Shown in pieces: positions 1-7,949 of a stretch of 13,492 nt of DNA. How positions within the stretch are numbered: position 1 is the stretch's first letter; the number at the start of each line of letters is the position of its first letter. The notes under the pieces were generated by a model that searched no databases, was not told the origin of the DNA, and saw only the letters and a list, made by a program, of their open reading frames with translations. The DNA is from Bacteroidetes bacterium UBA4408 (GTDB taxonomy: Bacteria > Bacteroidota > Bacteroidia > UBA4408), in contig DGQS01000157.1 of NCBI GenBank assembly GCA_002389785.1, positions 1 to 13,492 of the forward strand. Reading direction: 5' to 3'. The translations under genes and the position numbers were made by a program.

Positions 1-1253
1 TCTATCTGGATGTGGACAATGACGGACACAAGGATTTAATTGCCACACCTAATGCAGGAAACTCATCCGAAAATTTCAACAGCAATTGGTGGTACAAAAA
101 TACCGATACTACCGGTGCTTGTAATTTCGCATATCAAACAAATAGTTTCATGCAAAATCAAATGATTGAAACCGGCGAAGGTGCTTATCCTACCTTTTTT
201 GACTACAACAGTGATGGTTTGAAAGATTTGGTCATTGGGAATTATGGGTATTTTAATATTAGCGGTGCACTTAGCACCAAACTTAGTCTGTATCGAAATA
301 TCGGAACTGCGACTGTTCCTAAGTTTGAATTAATAACGCGTGATTATGCCGGACTTTCGGCGTATAATTTATTGTATGCGGCTCCTGCTTTTGGCGATGT
401 TGACGGTGATGGAGACAAGGACATGATGATTGCCACCAACAATAATGCTGGCAGTATACTTTATTTTGAAAACCTGGCAGGAGCCGGAAATACTGCAAAT
501 TTTGTGCTTTCGGCAGCGGGATTACTGACTGCACTTGGCCAGTTTCCTGCACCACAAATAATAGACGTAAATCGCGACAATAAACCCGATTTGCTTATTG
601 GAATGCGGAACGGTACACTTAGCTATTATCAAAATAACACGAGCGGAAGCAACCTACAGTTTACTTTAGTTAATCCAAACTTTGGAAATGTGAATGTATG
701 CAGTTACGGAGCTTTTATTGGATATTGTACACCTCAACTGGTTGACGAAGCGAATGGCTATCACTTATATGCCGGAAATCAAGATGGGCATGTGTTTCAT
801 TATACCAACATCGACAATAACCTTGGTGGTGCTTTTACCCTCTCGGATACGCTTTACCGCAATTTAAGCGAAGGTGATCGAATTGCTCCTGCTATTTCCG
901 ATATTACTGCAGATGGATACTACGATTGGGTGATTGGAAATTACTCGGGAGGTGTAACTTTTTTTAAGGGTAAATTTTCTGCCGTAAGCATTGCTGAAAA
1001 CTCTGTACCTAATGGTGAAGTGCTACTTTATCCGAATCCGGTTACCGGTAATTTAAATTTAACCTTCATCAATCAATTACCTGAGACAGCCAAAACAATC
1101 AGCATTTACAATTCGGTAGGTGCGTTGGTTTATATTCAAGAAATACACAAAAACAGTTTTAGCCTATCAACTGCTGAATGGGCAAAAGGATTGTATTCAT
1201 GCAACATAACTAGCCATCAACAAAGTCTTTCTAAAAAGTTTATTGTACGTTAA
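1..1253 (+). CDS. FG-GAP/VCBS repeat protein with T9SS sorting domain (5' truncated)
   Basis: This is the C-terminal part of a secreted, probably surface-attached or released, beta-propeller protein. The reading frame is open to the window edge (first full codon at position 3). The first GTG, at 12, lies inside a repeat motif, so the true start is outside the window. Calcium-loop motifs of the DxDxDGxxDLxxG type occur near nucleotides 9, 201, 396, 564 and 899 (DVDNDGHKDL, DYNSDGLKDL, DVDGDGDKDM, DVNRDNKPDL, DITADGYYDW). The last two are degenerate. This spacing is typical of FG-GAP/VCBS propeller blades. The final 75 or so residues start with LLYPNP and end in a lysine/arginine-bearing tail (KKFIVR), which matches the Por secretion-system type A sorting domain. 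Such domains are recognised by the T9SS and usually removed on export. The ligand or target cannot be told. No clear terminator follows. Confidence 0.9.
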   Translation, partial: YLDVDNDGHKDLIATPNAGNSSENFNSNWWYKNTDTTGACNFAYQTNSFMQNQMIETGEGAYPTFFDYNSDGLKDLVIGNYGYFNISGALSTKLSLYRNIGTATVPKFELITRDYAGLSAYNLLYAAPAFGDVDGDGDKDMMIATNNNAGSILYFENLAGAGNTANFVLSAAGLLTALGQFPAPQIIDVNRDNKPDLLIGMRNGTLSYYQNNTSGSNLQFTLVNPNFGNVNVCSYGAFIGYCTPQLVDEANGYHLYAGNQDGHVFHYTNIDNNLGGAFTLSDTLYRNLSEGDRIAPAISDITADGYYDWVIGNYSGGVTFFKGKFSAVSIAENSVPNGEVLLYPNPVTGNLNLTFINQLPETAKTISIYNSVGALVYIQEIHKNSFSLSTAEWAKGLYSCNITSHQQSLSKKFIVR

Positions 1254-1357
1254 AAATACACACAAAGTGCCCTTACAAAAAACTCTTCCATTTTTAGTAG
1301 GAGGCGAAAATCTAAAAACAATTTCCTTAATTAATAAAGTCATAACGCTAACTACCA

Positions 1358-3436
1358 ATGAAGAAATTAATTGTAATTTGCTTACTTAGTTTGATGTTCA
1401 AAAGCTCACAAGCTCAATATTATTATTTGCCTTTTACCCCCGCAGGTCAAAACCCGGGTAATTTAAACAACGAGCAGGAATTAACCTATAGCGGAGCTTC
1501 ATTTTCAGGTTGGGACAGCATACTAGGTCCTAACAATACGAGTGCGATTTGGAGTTCAATTCAAACTCTTCCTTTTAATTTTACTTTCAATGGTCTAGCC
1601 TACAATCAGTATATGGTTTCATCATCGGGTATTGTAACTTTTGATATTCTAACCTCTTTGCCCGCACCCGGATATACCAGAGCTGCATTGCCGGATGCTG
1701 CAATTCCCGACAATTCAATTTGCATTTGGGGGCTCAACAGCAAAGGGTTTAATGATGAAGTGTATACCAAAACTTTTGGAAATAGTCCGAATAGACAAGT
1801 TTGGATACAATTTAATTCATTTGGTTATGGCAATACAATTTCAGATGCTTCAAACTCTGCTTTTTGGGCGATTGTATTAGAAGAAACCAGCAACAACATC
1901 TATTTGGTAGATATGCGTACCGTTGGTTTTACCGGCGCTAAACTGGTTTCGGCAGGAATTCAGATGGACAACTCCACTGCAATTTCAGTAGTTGGTTCAC
2001 CTAATTTGCCTGCGCTGGCAGGAAGCGGAAACGCTACCAACGACAATAGTTTTTATCAGTTTACAGCCGGGTTACAACCCAATTTTGACGTGACACTAAC
2101 CAAAATTAACTCGCCACTATTTTCACTACCCGGTAATGTTACCATCAATGGTGAATTGCGCAATTTAGGAGCCGATACAATTACTACCTTAAAAATAAAT
2201 TATCAAATAAATGGAGGGACTGTTGTGAGCTCGGTTTTATCGGGACTATACATTGAACCGCTAAATTCACAGCTATTCACACATTCGATTCCCTGGAATG
2301 CTGCCAGCCCTGGAACTTATACTATTACCTGTTTCGCTACTGAAATTAATGGAGCTAATGTCGATCAAAATCCATCCAACGACAGTCTTTCAAAAACGGT
2401 GTATGTGCTTTTGTCGCAAACACAGCGCAAACCATTGTTCGAAATATTTACCAGTTCAACTTGTCCGCCATGTCAGCCCGGCAACCTTAATTTTCATGGC
2501 ATTGTCGATACAATTCCACAGGATAATTTTGTGTCAATTAAATACCAGGAAGATTTTCCCGGAACGGGCGATCCTTATGCTACCGCCGAAAGTATTAACC
2601 GACGTTTAAACTATTATGGCATTAATTCAATTCCGCGTATGGAAAACGATGGAGGTTGGGATGGCAATGCGAATTCATTTACCTATCCTTTATATAAAAC
2701 TACCCGAGCTGTTCCTGCACAATACGAGTTATGGGGAAGATTTAGTGCCGATACTATTTCAAAAACCTATTCGGCGAAGATTTATTACAAATCACTTTTT
2801 GATGCCCAGGGAACCATCTTACAAACTGCCCTTGTTGAGAAGAAAACTACTGCGAATGTAACCACTAACGGTGAGACAGCATTTTTCAATGTGCTAAAAA
2901 AAATGTTGCCCGATGAACAGGGCAGTATATTGCTTTCAACAACTGCCGGTGCTATAGATTCGGCAAGTATAACTTATAGCTTTAACGGTAATTATCGATT
3001 GCCTTTAAACGGACAATCTTCAAACATTATTAACCATGCTATCGAGCACTCTGTTGAGCAGTTCAGCGATTTAACTATGTTATGCTGGGTGCAATCGGGA
3101 AATAGCAAACAGGTTTATCAAGCGGCAAATTTGTTAAAAGACAGCTATATCGGCATTTACCCAATGAGTAAAAACATCACTGAAATTCAACTTTTTCCGA
3201 ATCCGGCGGTTGATTTTGTGACGATCGATATCAATTTAACTAGTGCCGAAAAGCTTCGATGCAAACTGTTGGACGAAAGCAATCGTTTGATTCAATCGAA
3301 AGAAATTAATGGTACAGCAGGAAATTTCCAATTACAATTTGATTTAAGCAAATTACCTGCAGGTATTTATTTTGTTCAAGTAAGCGATTCAAAGCAAAAT
3401 GCTTTTATTAGACGCTTTGTGAAAGATACCAATTAA
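1358..3436 (+). CDS. Secreted Omp28-like thioredoxin-fold protein with T9SS sorting domain, copy A
   Basis: This 692-residue exported protein has a Sec signal peptide (about residues 1-19, ending SQA before QYYY). The N-terminal beta-rich region (about 20-245) contains LPFNFTFNG and VSSSGIVTFD, a layout common in T9SS cargo. A CARDB-like or Ig-like domain follows (about 245-350). Next comes a domain like Omp28/thioredoxin: LFEIFTSSTCPPC, with cysteines 369 and 372, and a probable cis-proline loop YYGINSIPR with Pro426. The sorting domain begins at LFPNP (612) and runs to the end. The Omp28 family of Bacteroidota has a similar E-x-F-T...CxxC start, but its activity is not well defined. A disulphide exchange role is inference; the cysteines could instead form a structural disulphide. 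The ATG at 1358 gives a normal signal peptide, and no Shine-Dalgarno is seen. It is a tandem paralogue of the next gene, 169 bases downstream, with no evident terminator between them. Confidence 0.88.
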   Translation: MKKLIVICLLSLMFKSSQAQYYYLPFTPAGQNPGNLNNEQELTYSGASFSGWDSILGPNNTSAIWSSIQTLPFNFTFNGLAYNQYMVSSSGIVTFDILTSLPAPGYTRAALPDAAIPDNSICIWGLNSKGFNDEVYTKTFGNSPNRQVWIQFNSFGYGNTISDASNSAFWAIVLEETSNNIYLVDMRTVGFTGAKLVSAGIQMDNSTAISVVGSPNLPALAGSGNATNDNSFYQFTAGLQPNFDVTLTKINSPLFSLPGNVTINGELRNLGADTITTLKINYQINGGTVVSSVLSGLYIEPLNSQLFTHSIPWNAASPGTYTITCFATEINGANVDQNPSNDSLSKTVYVLLSQTQRKPLFEIFTSSTCPPCQPGNLNFHGIVDTIPQDNFVSIKYQEDFPGTGDPYATAESINRRLNYYGINSIPRMENDGGWDGNANSFTYPLYKTTRAVPAQYELWGRFSADTISKTYSAKIYYKSLFDAQGTILQTALVEKKTTANVTTNGETAFFNVLKKMLPDEQGSILLSTTAGAIDSASITYSFNGNYRLPLNGQSSNIINHAIEHSVEQFSDLTMLCWVQSGNSKQVYQAANLLKDSYIGIYPMSKNITEIQLFPNPAVDFVTIDINLTSAEKLRCKLLDESNRLIQSKEINGTAGNFQLQFDLSKLPAGIYFVQVSDSKQNAFIRRFVKDTN

Positions 3437-3473
3437 ACTGAAAATTGAAACGGAAACTAAGCAGTAAATACAC

Positions 3474-3485
3474 CTAATTAATTAG
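3474..3485. repeat. 12-base perfect palindrome between the paralogues
   Basis: CTAATTAATTAG is self-complementary and lies 38 bases after the stop of copy A. It has no GC core and no following T tract, so it is not a terminator. It could be a protein-binding site or chance in AT-rich DNA. The rest of the 169-base gap shows only a loose Bacteroidota -7-like match (TACATTTA, 3561-3568) with no convincing -33 element. Confidence 0.25.
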
Positions 3486-3605
3486 AACGTTACAAATCTT
3501 AATTGCTTTATTATTAACGGCTTTTCTTTAAATTAAGAGCAAATGAATTAATATTTTTTTTACATTTACACCTCGTTAAATTAATCTACCTTAAACCATA
3601 AATTC

Positions 3606-5684
3606 ATGAAAAAAATTTTACACTTATTAGTTTTCCTGTGTGTTTGTGAAGTTGCAAATGCACAGTATTATTACATTCCATTTGTCAATGCCGGTCAAAA
3701 TCCGGGCAATTTAAACAACGATCCTGAATTCCCCTTTGGAGGCGGTATGGCAGCCGGATGGAACAATATTTTAGGGCCCACCAATGCTAATCCTGCATGG
3801 AGTACAACGCAAACAATACCTTTTGGATTTTCTTTTAATGGAACTCCGGTAACACAGTACAAAGTATCGTCCTCAGCGATTGTAACTTTTGATGTAGCAA
3901 CAGCTTTAGCTGCACCAACTTATACAAAGGCTGCATTACCGAGTGCTTTAATTCCTGATAACTCTGTATGTATTTGGGGATTAGCGGGTAAAGGGACCAA
4001 CGATTACGTATCAACCAAAACTTTTGGAACAGCACCTAACCGTCAGTACTGGATACATTTTAGTTCTTATGGATATGGAACAGTTGCATCCGATGGCAGT
4101 AATTACACTTATTGGAGCATTGTATTTGAAGAAACTACCAACAACATTTACATTGTTGATTCACGAACCGGTGGTTATGCCGCTACCAAAAAAGTTTCAG
4201 CAGGAATTCAAATTAACAGTACTACAGCTTATGCTGTTGCAGGTTCGCCAAATTTAAACGGTGTTGCCGGAACAGGTTCAACTGCAGTTGACAATACTTA
4301 TTATCAATTTATTCAAGGTGTTCAACCGGCTTATGATTTAGGAATCACTAAAATTAATACTTCTGCCTACTTAGCCTTAGGTGCAAACGACATTAGCGGA
4401 ATTATTAAAAATTTTGGTTCTGCTACCATTACCGATTTAACGATTAATTATGTAATTAATAACGGGACCGTTGTTACAGATGTATTGTCTGGATTATCTA
4501 TTGCTCCGCTTGCGACTGCCACTTTTACACACAGTGTTCAATGGACCTCAGCTGCACCCGGACAATACAGCTTAAAATGCTATGCTACGGATATTAATGG
4601 AAGCAATGCCGATTTGAACAATGCAAATGATACATTAAGTAAATCAATTAATATATTATTGTCGTTGGAGCAACGTGTTCCTTTATTCGAAATATTTACC
4701 GGTTCAACTTGTCCGCCTTGTCAACCGGGTAATGCTAATTTTCATGCGATTGTAGATACCATCAACCAAAATGATTTTGTATCCATCAAATACCAGCAAA
4801 ATTTCCCTGGAACCGGCGATCCATATACAACTGTTGAAAGTACCAACCGTCGTTCTACTTATTATGGCATCAACTCTATTCCGCGTATGGAAAATGACGG
4901 AGGCTGGGATGGTAATGCTAATTCATTTACCTATCCACTATACCAAAGCACTAGAGCGGTTCCTGCGATGTTTAAAATGAGTGGTACTTTTACATCCGAT
5001 ACCATCAATCGCACTTATACCGCTAAAGTAAAATACTCGCCTTTGTTTAATTCTACGGCAACTATTTTGTATGTAGCTGTAGCAGAAAAAACGACCTCAT
5101 TAAATATTAAAACTAACGGTGAAACCGCATTCTTTCATGTGATGAAAAAAATGTTGCCCGATGAAAATGGAACTTTATTGCCAGCAATTACTGCCGGAGC
5201 TTGGGATTCAACAACCATCAGTTATACTTTTAATGGAAATTATCGCTTACCGGCCAACGGACAAACTGCCAATATTATTGACCATACAATTGAACATTCA
5301 GTGGAAGACTTTTCTGATTTAACCATGATGGGATGGTTACAAGCAGCAGATGGTACGAAACAAGTATTTCAGGCAGCTAATTTTATTGAAGAAATGATTA
5401 CAGATGCACCTACATTAAGTGCTGCTGTTAATTCATTGTTGGTATATCCAAATCCTGCCAAAGATTTTGCAGCGGTTGAAATTAGTTTGAATGCTGCCGA
5501 AAAATTAAAAGTGCAATTGATGGATGCAGAAGGACGCAGCATTGAAGTTAAAAACATCAATGGACAAAGTGGAAAAAGCACTGTTAAATTTGACGTGAGC
5601 CAATTAGCAGCAGGTTTTTATCACATTGCTGTGAGTGATTCTAAAAACAATGCATTTGTACGCAGAATTTCTGTAGTAAAATAA
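3606..5684 (+). CDS. Secreted Omp28-like thioredoxin-fold protein with T9SS sorting domain, copy B
   Basis: This is the second copy of the tandem pair, also 692 residues. It has the same order: signal peptide (ending ANA before QYYY), N-terminal beta region, CARDB-like domain (about 245-350), Omp28/thioredoxin-like domain with CPPC at 369-372 and Pro426, and a sorting domain starting VYPNP at 613. The first 426 residues align with copy A without net insertion or deletion, and identity looks like roughly 60 percent by eye. The stretch from YYGINSIPRM to FTYPLY (419-446) is identical in the two proteins, although the DNA there differs at many third codon positions. That points to an older duplication kept by selection on the protein. 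It should be exported by Sec and then the T9SS. Its substrate or partner is unknown. A strong terminator follows, so A and B may share a transcript or B may have its own promoter. Confidence 0.88.
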   Translation: MKKILHLLVFLCVCEVANAQYYYIPFVNAGQNPGNLNNDPEFPFGGGMAAGWNNILGPTNANPAWSTTQTIPFGFSFNGTPVTQYKVSSSAIVTFDVATALAAPTYTKAALPSALIPDNSVCIWGLAGKGTNDYVSTKTFGTAPNRQYWIHFSSYGYGTVASDGSNYTYWSIVFEETTNNIYIVDSRTGGYAATKKVSAGIQINSTTAYAVAGSPNLNGVAGTGSTAVDNTYYQFIQGVQPAYDLGITKINTSAYLALGANDISGIIKNFGSATITDLTINYVINNGTVVTDVLSGLSIAPLATATFTHSVQWTSAAPGQYSLKCYATDINGSNADLNNANDTLSKSINILLSLEQRVPLFEIFTGSTCPPCQPGNANFHAIVDTINQNDFVSIKYQQNFPGTGDPYTTVESTNRRSTYYGINSIPRMENDGGWDGNANSFTYPLYQSTRAVPAMFKMSGTFTSDTINRTYTAKVKYSPLFNSTATILYVAVAEKTTSLNIKTNGETAFFHVMKKMLPDENGTLLPAITAGAWDSTTISYTFNGNYRLPANGQTANIIDHTIEHSVEDFSDLTMMGWLQAADGTKQVFQAANFIEEMITDAPTLSAAVNSLLVYPNPAKDFAAVEISLNAAEKLKVQLMDAEGRSIEVKNINGQSGKSTVKFDVSQLAAGFYHIAVSDSKNNAFVRRISVVK

Positions 5685-5701
5685 GTAGTTTAACTTTTAA
5701 G

Positions 5702-5740
5702 AAAAGCCGGTTTGCAGCATCTCGCATTCCGGCTTTTTTT
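5702..5740 (+). terminator. Rho-independent terminator after copy B
   Basis: AAAAGCCGG (5702-5710) pairs perfectly with CCGGCTTTT (5729-5737) around an 18-base loop, and the T run continues to 5740. It lies 17 bases after the stop codon of copy B and separates the T9SS cargo block from the next two genes. Confidence 0.88.
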
Positions 5741-5769
5741 ATATTTTCATACCATCTTGAACAAGTATT

Positions 5770-6303
5770 GTGGAAAAGGAAAAGATACATCTTTTAAAAA
5801 AAGAATTAAGCACTCGAGGGCCGAAAGAACTCATTGAAATTTGCTTAAGTTTAGCAAAACTCAAGGTTGAAAATAAAGAAATGCTCACTTACTTGCTGTT
5901 CGATGCTGAAAATCCAATTGCCTATGCCCAGCGTTTGAAACAAGATATTAATGAGCATTTTGAAGGGTTAAATTTGCATTATTACTATGCAACAAAATCA
6001 CTTCGTAAAGTACTTCGCTTAATAGTAAAATACAGCCGCTTTACAAAAAACAAACAAGGTGAAATTGAATTATTACTTCACTTTGGCACCAAATTTTTAG
6101 CCACTGTTGAAAAGGACACAAAGCATTACCCTTTATTGGGACTACTTTTGCGAAGCTTAAATAAATCGCGTCTATTAATTCAAAAATTACACGAAGATTT
6201 GAGGTACGACTATGTGCAAGAATACAATGCGCTTTTACTCGCTTCTAAAAAACACTATTTAAATTGGGAATATCAGTTAAACAAACCCGAGTTAATTGAT
6301 TAA
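5770..6303 (+). CDS. Unrecognised helical cytoplasmic protein, 177 residues
   Basis: I do not recognise this protein. It has no signal peptide or membrane segment. The composition is rich in Leu, Lys, Glu and Tyr and reads as a run of amphipathic helices (for example PKELIEICLSLAKLKVENKE, then LRKVLRLIVKYSRF and LLGLLLRSLNKSRLLIQKLHEDL). That suggests an all-alpha, HEAT-like or four-helix fold, but no catalytic motif is visible. The start must be GTG at 5770: an in-frame TGA at 5758-5760 leaves no other standard start codon, and the next in-frame Met is at residue 40. It follows a terminator, so it probably has its own promoter. It is 7 bases from the next gene, so the two are probably cotranscribed. 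The function is unknown. Confidence 0.75.
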   Translation: MEKEKIHLLKKELSTRGPKELIEICLSLAKLKVENKEMLTYLLFDAENPIAYAQRLKQDINEHFEGLNLHYYYATKSLRKVLRLIVKYSRFTKNKQGEIELLLHFGTKFLATVEKDTKHYPLLGLLLRSLNKSRLLIQKLHEDLRYDYVQEYNALLLASKKHYLNWEYQLNKPELID

Positions 6304-6310
6304 ATGAAAC

Positions 6311-6787
6311 ATGCAATTTAAGGTTTCCCGTAATGGATTAATTTGGGGAGGAGTATTGATTATTTCGCTGTACTATTTCTTAAACAAGTATGAATTTATT
6401 CGCAAGGCAGAATTTACAAATGGAAAAGCCTTGTATTATTCGAACGGTGGGATGCAACCATTACGCATCGAATTTACAGTAGATACCCTTTACTATAGTT
6501 TCGAAGCTGAACCGAATGTGACCTACAAACAAGGTGAGCTGCTCCCTGTTATTTATTTAAAAAGCAATCCTCAAAAAGCCCATGTATATAATTTCTTAGG
6601 CTTTTGGTACAACGGTTTAATTTATTGCTTAGTGCCTTTGTGTATTTGGTGTGCCCTACTTTTAAGTTGGATCGAAACGAATGAAATTATTACACTTTCC
6701 TACTTGCTAAATAAGCTTAGAAAGAAGGAAATAGTGGATCAACCTAAGGAAGGCAAAACCTTAAGCGATGGCAGCAGAAGCAGCTAA
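6311..6787 (+). CDS. Two-helix membrane protein resembling DUF3592
   Basis: The protein has 158 residues. It has a hydrophobic segment near the N-terminus (about 9-25, LIWGGVLIISLYYFL) and a second one at about 98-121 (GLIYCLVPLCIWCALLLSWI). Between them is a beta-rich extracytoplasmic region: YSFEAEPNVTYKQGELLPVIYLKSNPQKAHV. A short beta domain with a Gly-x-x-x-Pro-Val-x-Tyr...NPxxA signature just before a final helix is the layout of DUF3592 membrane proteins, whose role is unknown. The assignment is by pattern only. The ATG at 6311 is 7 bases after the previous stop, consistent with one operon. An ATG at 6304 is a six-codon dead end. The last 27 bases overlap the end of the convergent gene, and no hairpin terminator is seen. 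Confidence 0.72.
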   Translation: MQFKVSRNGLIWGGVLIISLYYFLNKYEFIRKAEFTNGKALYYSNGGMQPLRIEFTVDTLYYSFEAEPNVTYKQGELLPVIYLKSNPQKAHVYNFLGFWYNGLIYCLVPLCIWCALLLSWIETNEIITLSYLLNKLRKKEIVDQPKEGKTLSDGSRSS

Positions 6788-7753
6788 AATATCGGCACGG
6801 GTATAGGCTCTAATGGGAATATTAATTTCTTCGCGGTGAAAAACTTCAGGAACTTTTTCGTTGCGTAGCACCATATCAATCCATTTATGGTAGTAGGCCG
6901 GCGTTTCTCTATTGGCTCTTACTTGCTTCAAAAATTCAGGTTCAATTAAATCGGCTTGTTGCAAAAAGTCGAAGATCATGCGCATGCTGTATTCATCAAC
7001 TTCGGCTCCGGTAGCGGCACGTGTGGGTGCAAAATATTCGTTTTCTTCGATGGCTTTGTAGCCAAGTGGAGTTTTTGTTGGATAAAATTGATAGGTGTTT
7101 TTAGCAGCTATACCAAATTTTTCGGTTAAGCCTAAGGTATGTATCGCCCAACGCAAGGGTCCTTTAATGGCCTTTAATACCGGGTTCGAACGCAAATTAT
7201 CGGTAGTTCGCTTTTTATCGGGAGTCCAAACAACCAGCGTTGCCGAGAGTGCTTCCGGAATAAAAACCACATGCGGTTCCCAACTATCCACCAGTGATGG
7301 ATTCCAGTCTTTTTGATGAAAATGCTTGCTTACTTTTAGCTTAACGCTCAAGTCATTCTCATTGAGATTTACCTCTTTATTAAACAGCATACTTTCGTAA
7401 CCGGAACCAAAAAAAGCATTGCTGGTGAGTAAGTAATTATTGTGATGATGTATGCAATGCGCAGCAATGCCATCGATCTTTTTTTGATGCCGCGGAAACA
7501 GGTGAATTTTTACATTTACGTGTTCATTTTCAAATACAAAGAAATAAGGAATGTTATACAAACTCCATGTTTGAGATAAATAGCCACTATCAGTAAAATT
7601 ACGTCGAATAACTTCCTTCAAAAATTCCTTATCGTTGCCCATCTCTACCAAAATAGGCGAAACCTGCTTGTGAAATTCGTAACGGTCGTCGATTTCGTCA
7701 GATAATTTAGTGATTGCCTTAATGTATTTATGGTCTTTTAAAACATCGTTCAT
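6761..7753 (-). CDS. Unrecognised 330-residue protein with histidine-rich, cupin-like motif
   Basis: I do not recognise the family. No signal peptide or membrane segment is visible, so it is probably cytoplasmic. Residues 84-120 (HLFPRHQKKIDGIAAHCIHHHNNY and on to FFGSGYE) hold a histidine cluster, H99 and H102-H104. A glycine follows at 116 and another histidine lies in EPHVVFIP (H161). The order resembles cupin motif 1 (G-x5-6-HxH...G) and a motif 2 histidine, so a metal-binding double-stranded beta-helix is possible. However, the usual glutamate is replaced by Leu, so an oxygenase function is not established. The C-terminal third is helical and acidic (FLQQADLIEPEFLKQV). The ATG at 7753 is the first possible start and gives a sensible polar N-terminus. 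It lies downstream of the thioredoxin-like gene on the same strand, with a terminator between, so it is probably transcribed separately. It overlaps the convergent gene by 27 bases. Confidence 0.75.
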   Translation of the reverse strand: MNDVLKDHKYIKAITKLSDEIDDRYEFHKQVSPILVEMGNDKEFLKEVIRRNFTDSGYLSQTWSLYNIPYFFVFENEHVNVKIHLFPRHQKKIDGIAAHCIHHHNNYLLTSNAFFGSGYESMLFNKEVNLNENDLSVKLKVSKHFHQKDWNPSLVDSWEPHVVFIPEALSATLVVWTPDKKRTTDNLRSNPVLKAIKGPLRWAIHTLGLTEKFGIAAKNTYQFYPTKTPLGYKAIEENEYFAPTRAATGAEVDEYSMRMIFDFLQQADLIEPEFLKQVRANRETPAYYHKWIDMVLRNEKVPEVFHREEINIPIRAYTRADILAASAAIA

Positions 7754-7815
7754 TGTAACTCGTTTTGATAAATATACTTAAATAAAATCTTAGCTGTTCT
7801 GGTTCTAAGCACACA

Positions 7816-7839
7816 AATTACTCGTGCGTAGAAGTAATT
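7816..7839. repeat. Inverted repeat upstream of the 330-residue gene
   Basis: AATTACT (7816-7822) and AGTAATT (7833-7839) form a 7-base perfect inverted repeat with a 10-base spacer. It lies 63-86 bases upstream of the start codon at 7753 and has no T tract. It could be an operator-like site or chance. Nearer the gene, TATATTTA on the minus strand (7769-7776) loosely resembles the Bacteroidota -7 element. Confidence 0.25.
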
Positions 7840-7898
7840 GATGCAGGTGCAAAAGTAAACAATTTTACGCCCATTGTTCAACTACTGACGAGTATCAT

Positions 7899-7930
7899 AA
7901 AAACAACAACAGCATCCTTTTGAGATGCTG
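7899..7930 (-). terminator. Terminator of the thioredoxin-like gene
   Basis: On the minus strand CAGCATC (7930-7924) pairs with GATGCTG (7916-7910) around a 7-base loop. It is followed by the T-rich TTGTTGTTTTT (7909-7899). It lies 20 bases after the stop codon of the thioredoxin-fold gene. The T tract is interrupted by two G residues, so efficiency may be moderate. Confidence 0.7.
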
Positions 7931-7949
7931 CTGAGTGCTTAATTAACAC

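Noticed and set aside
1299..1304. AGGAGG as a Shine-Dalgarno for copy A
   Set aside because: It lies over 50 bases from the ATG at 1358, and the other genes here show no such motif, as usual in Bacteroidota.
1291..1318. TTTTTAG/CTAAAAA hairpin as terminator of the FG-GAP gene
   Set aside because: The stem is short and nearly all AT, with a 14-base loop and no T tract after it.
2612..2695. Recent gene conversion between the two paralogues
   Set aside because: The protein stretch is identical, but many third codon positions differ, which fits purifying selection.
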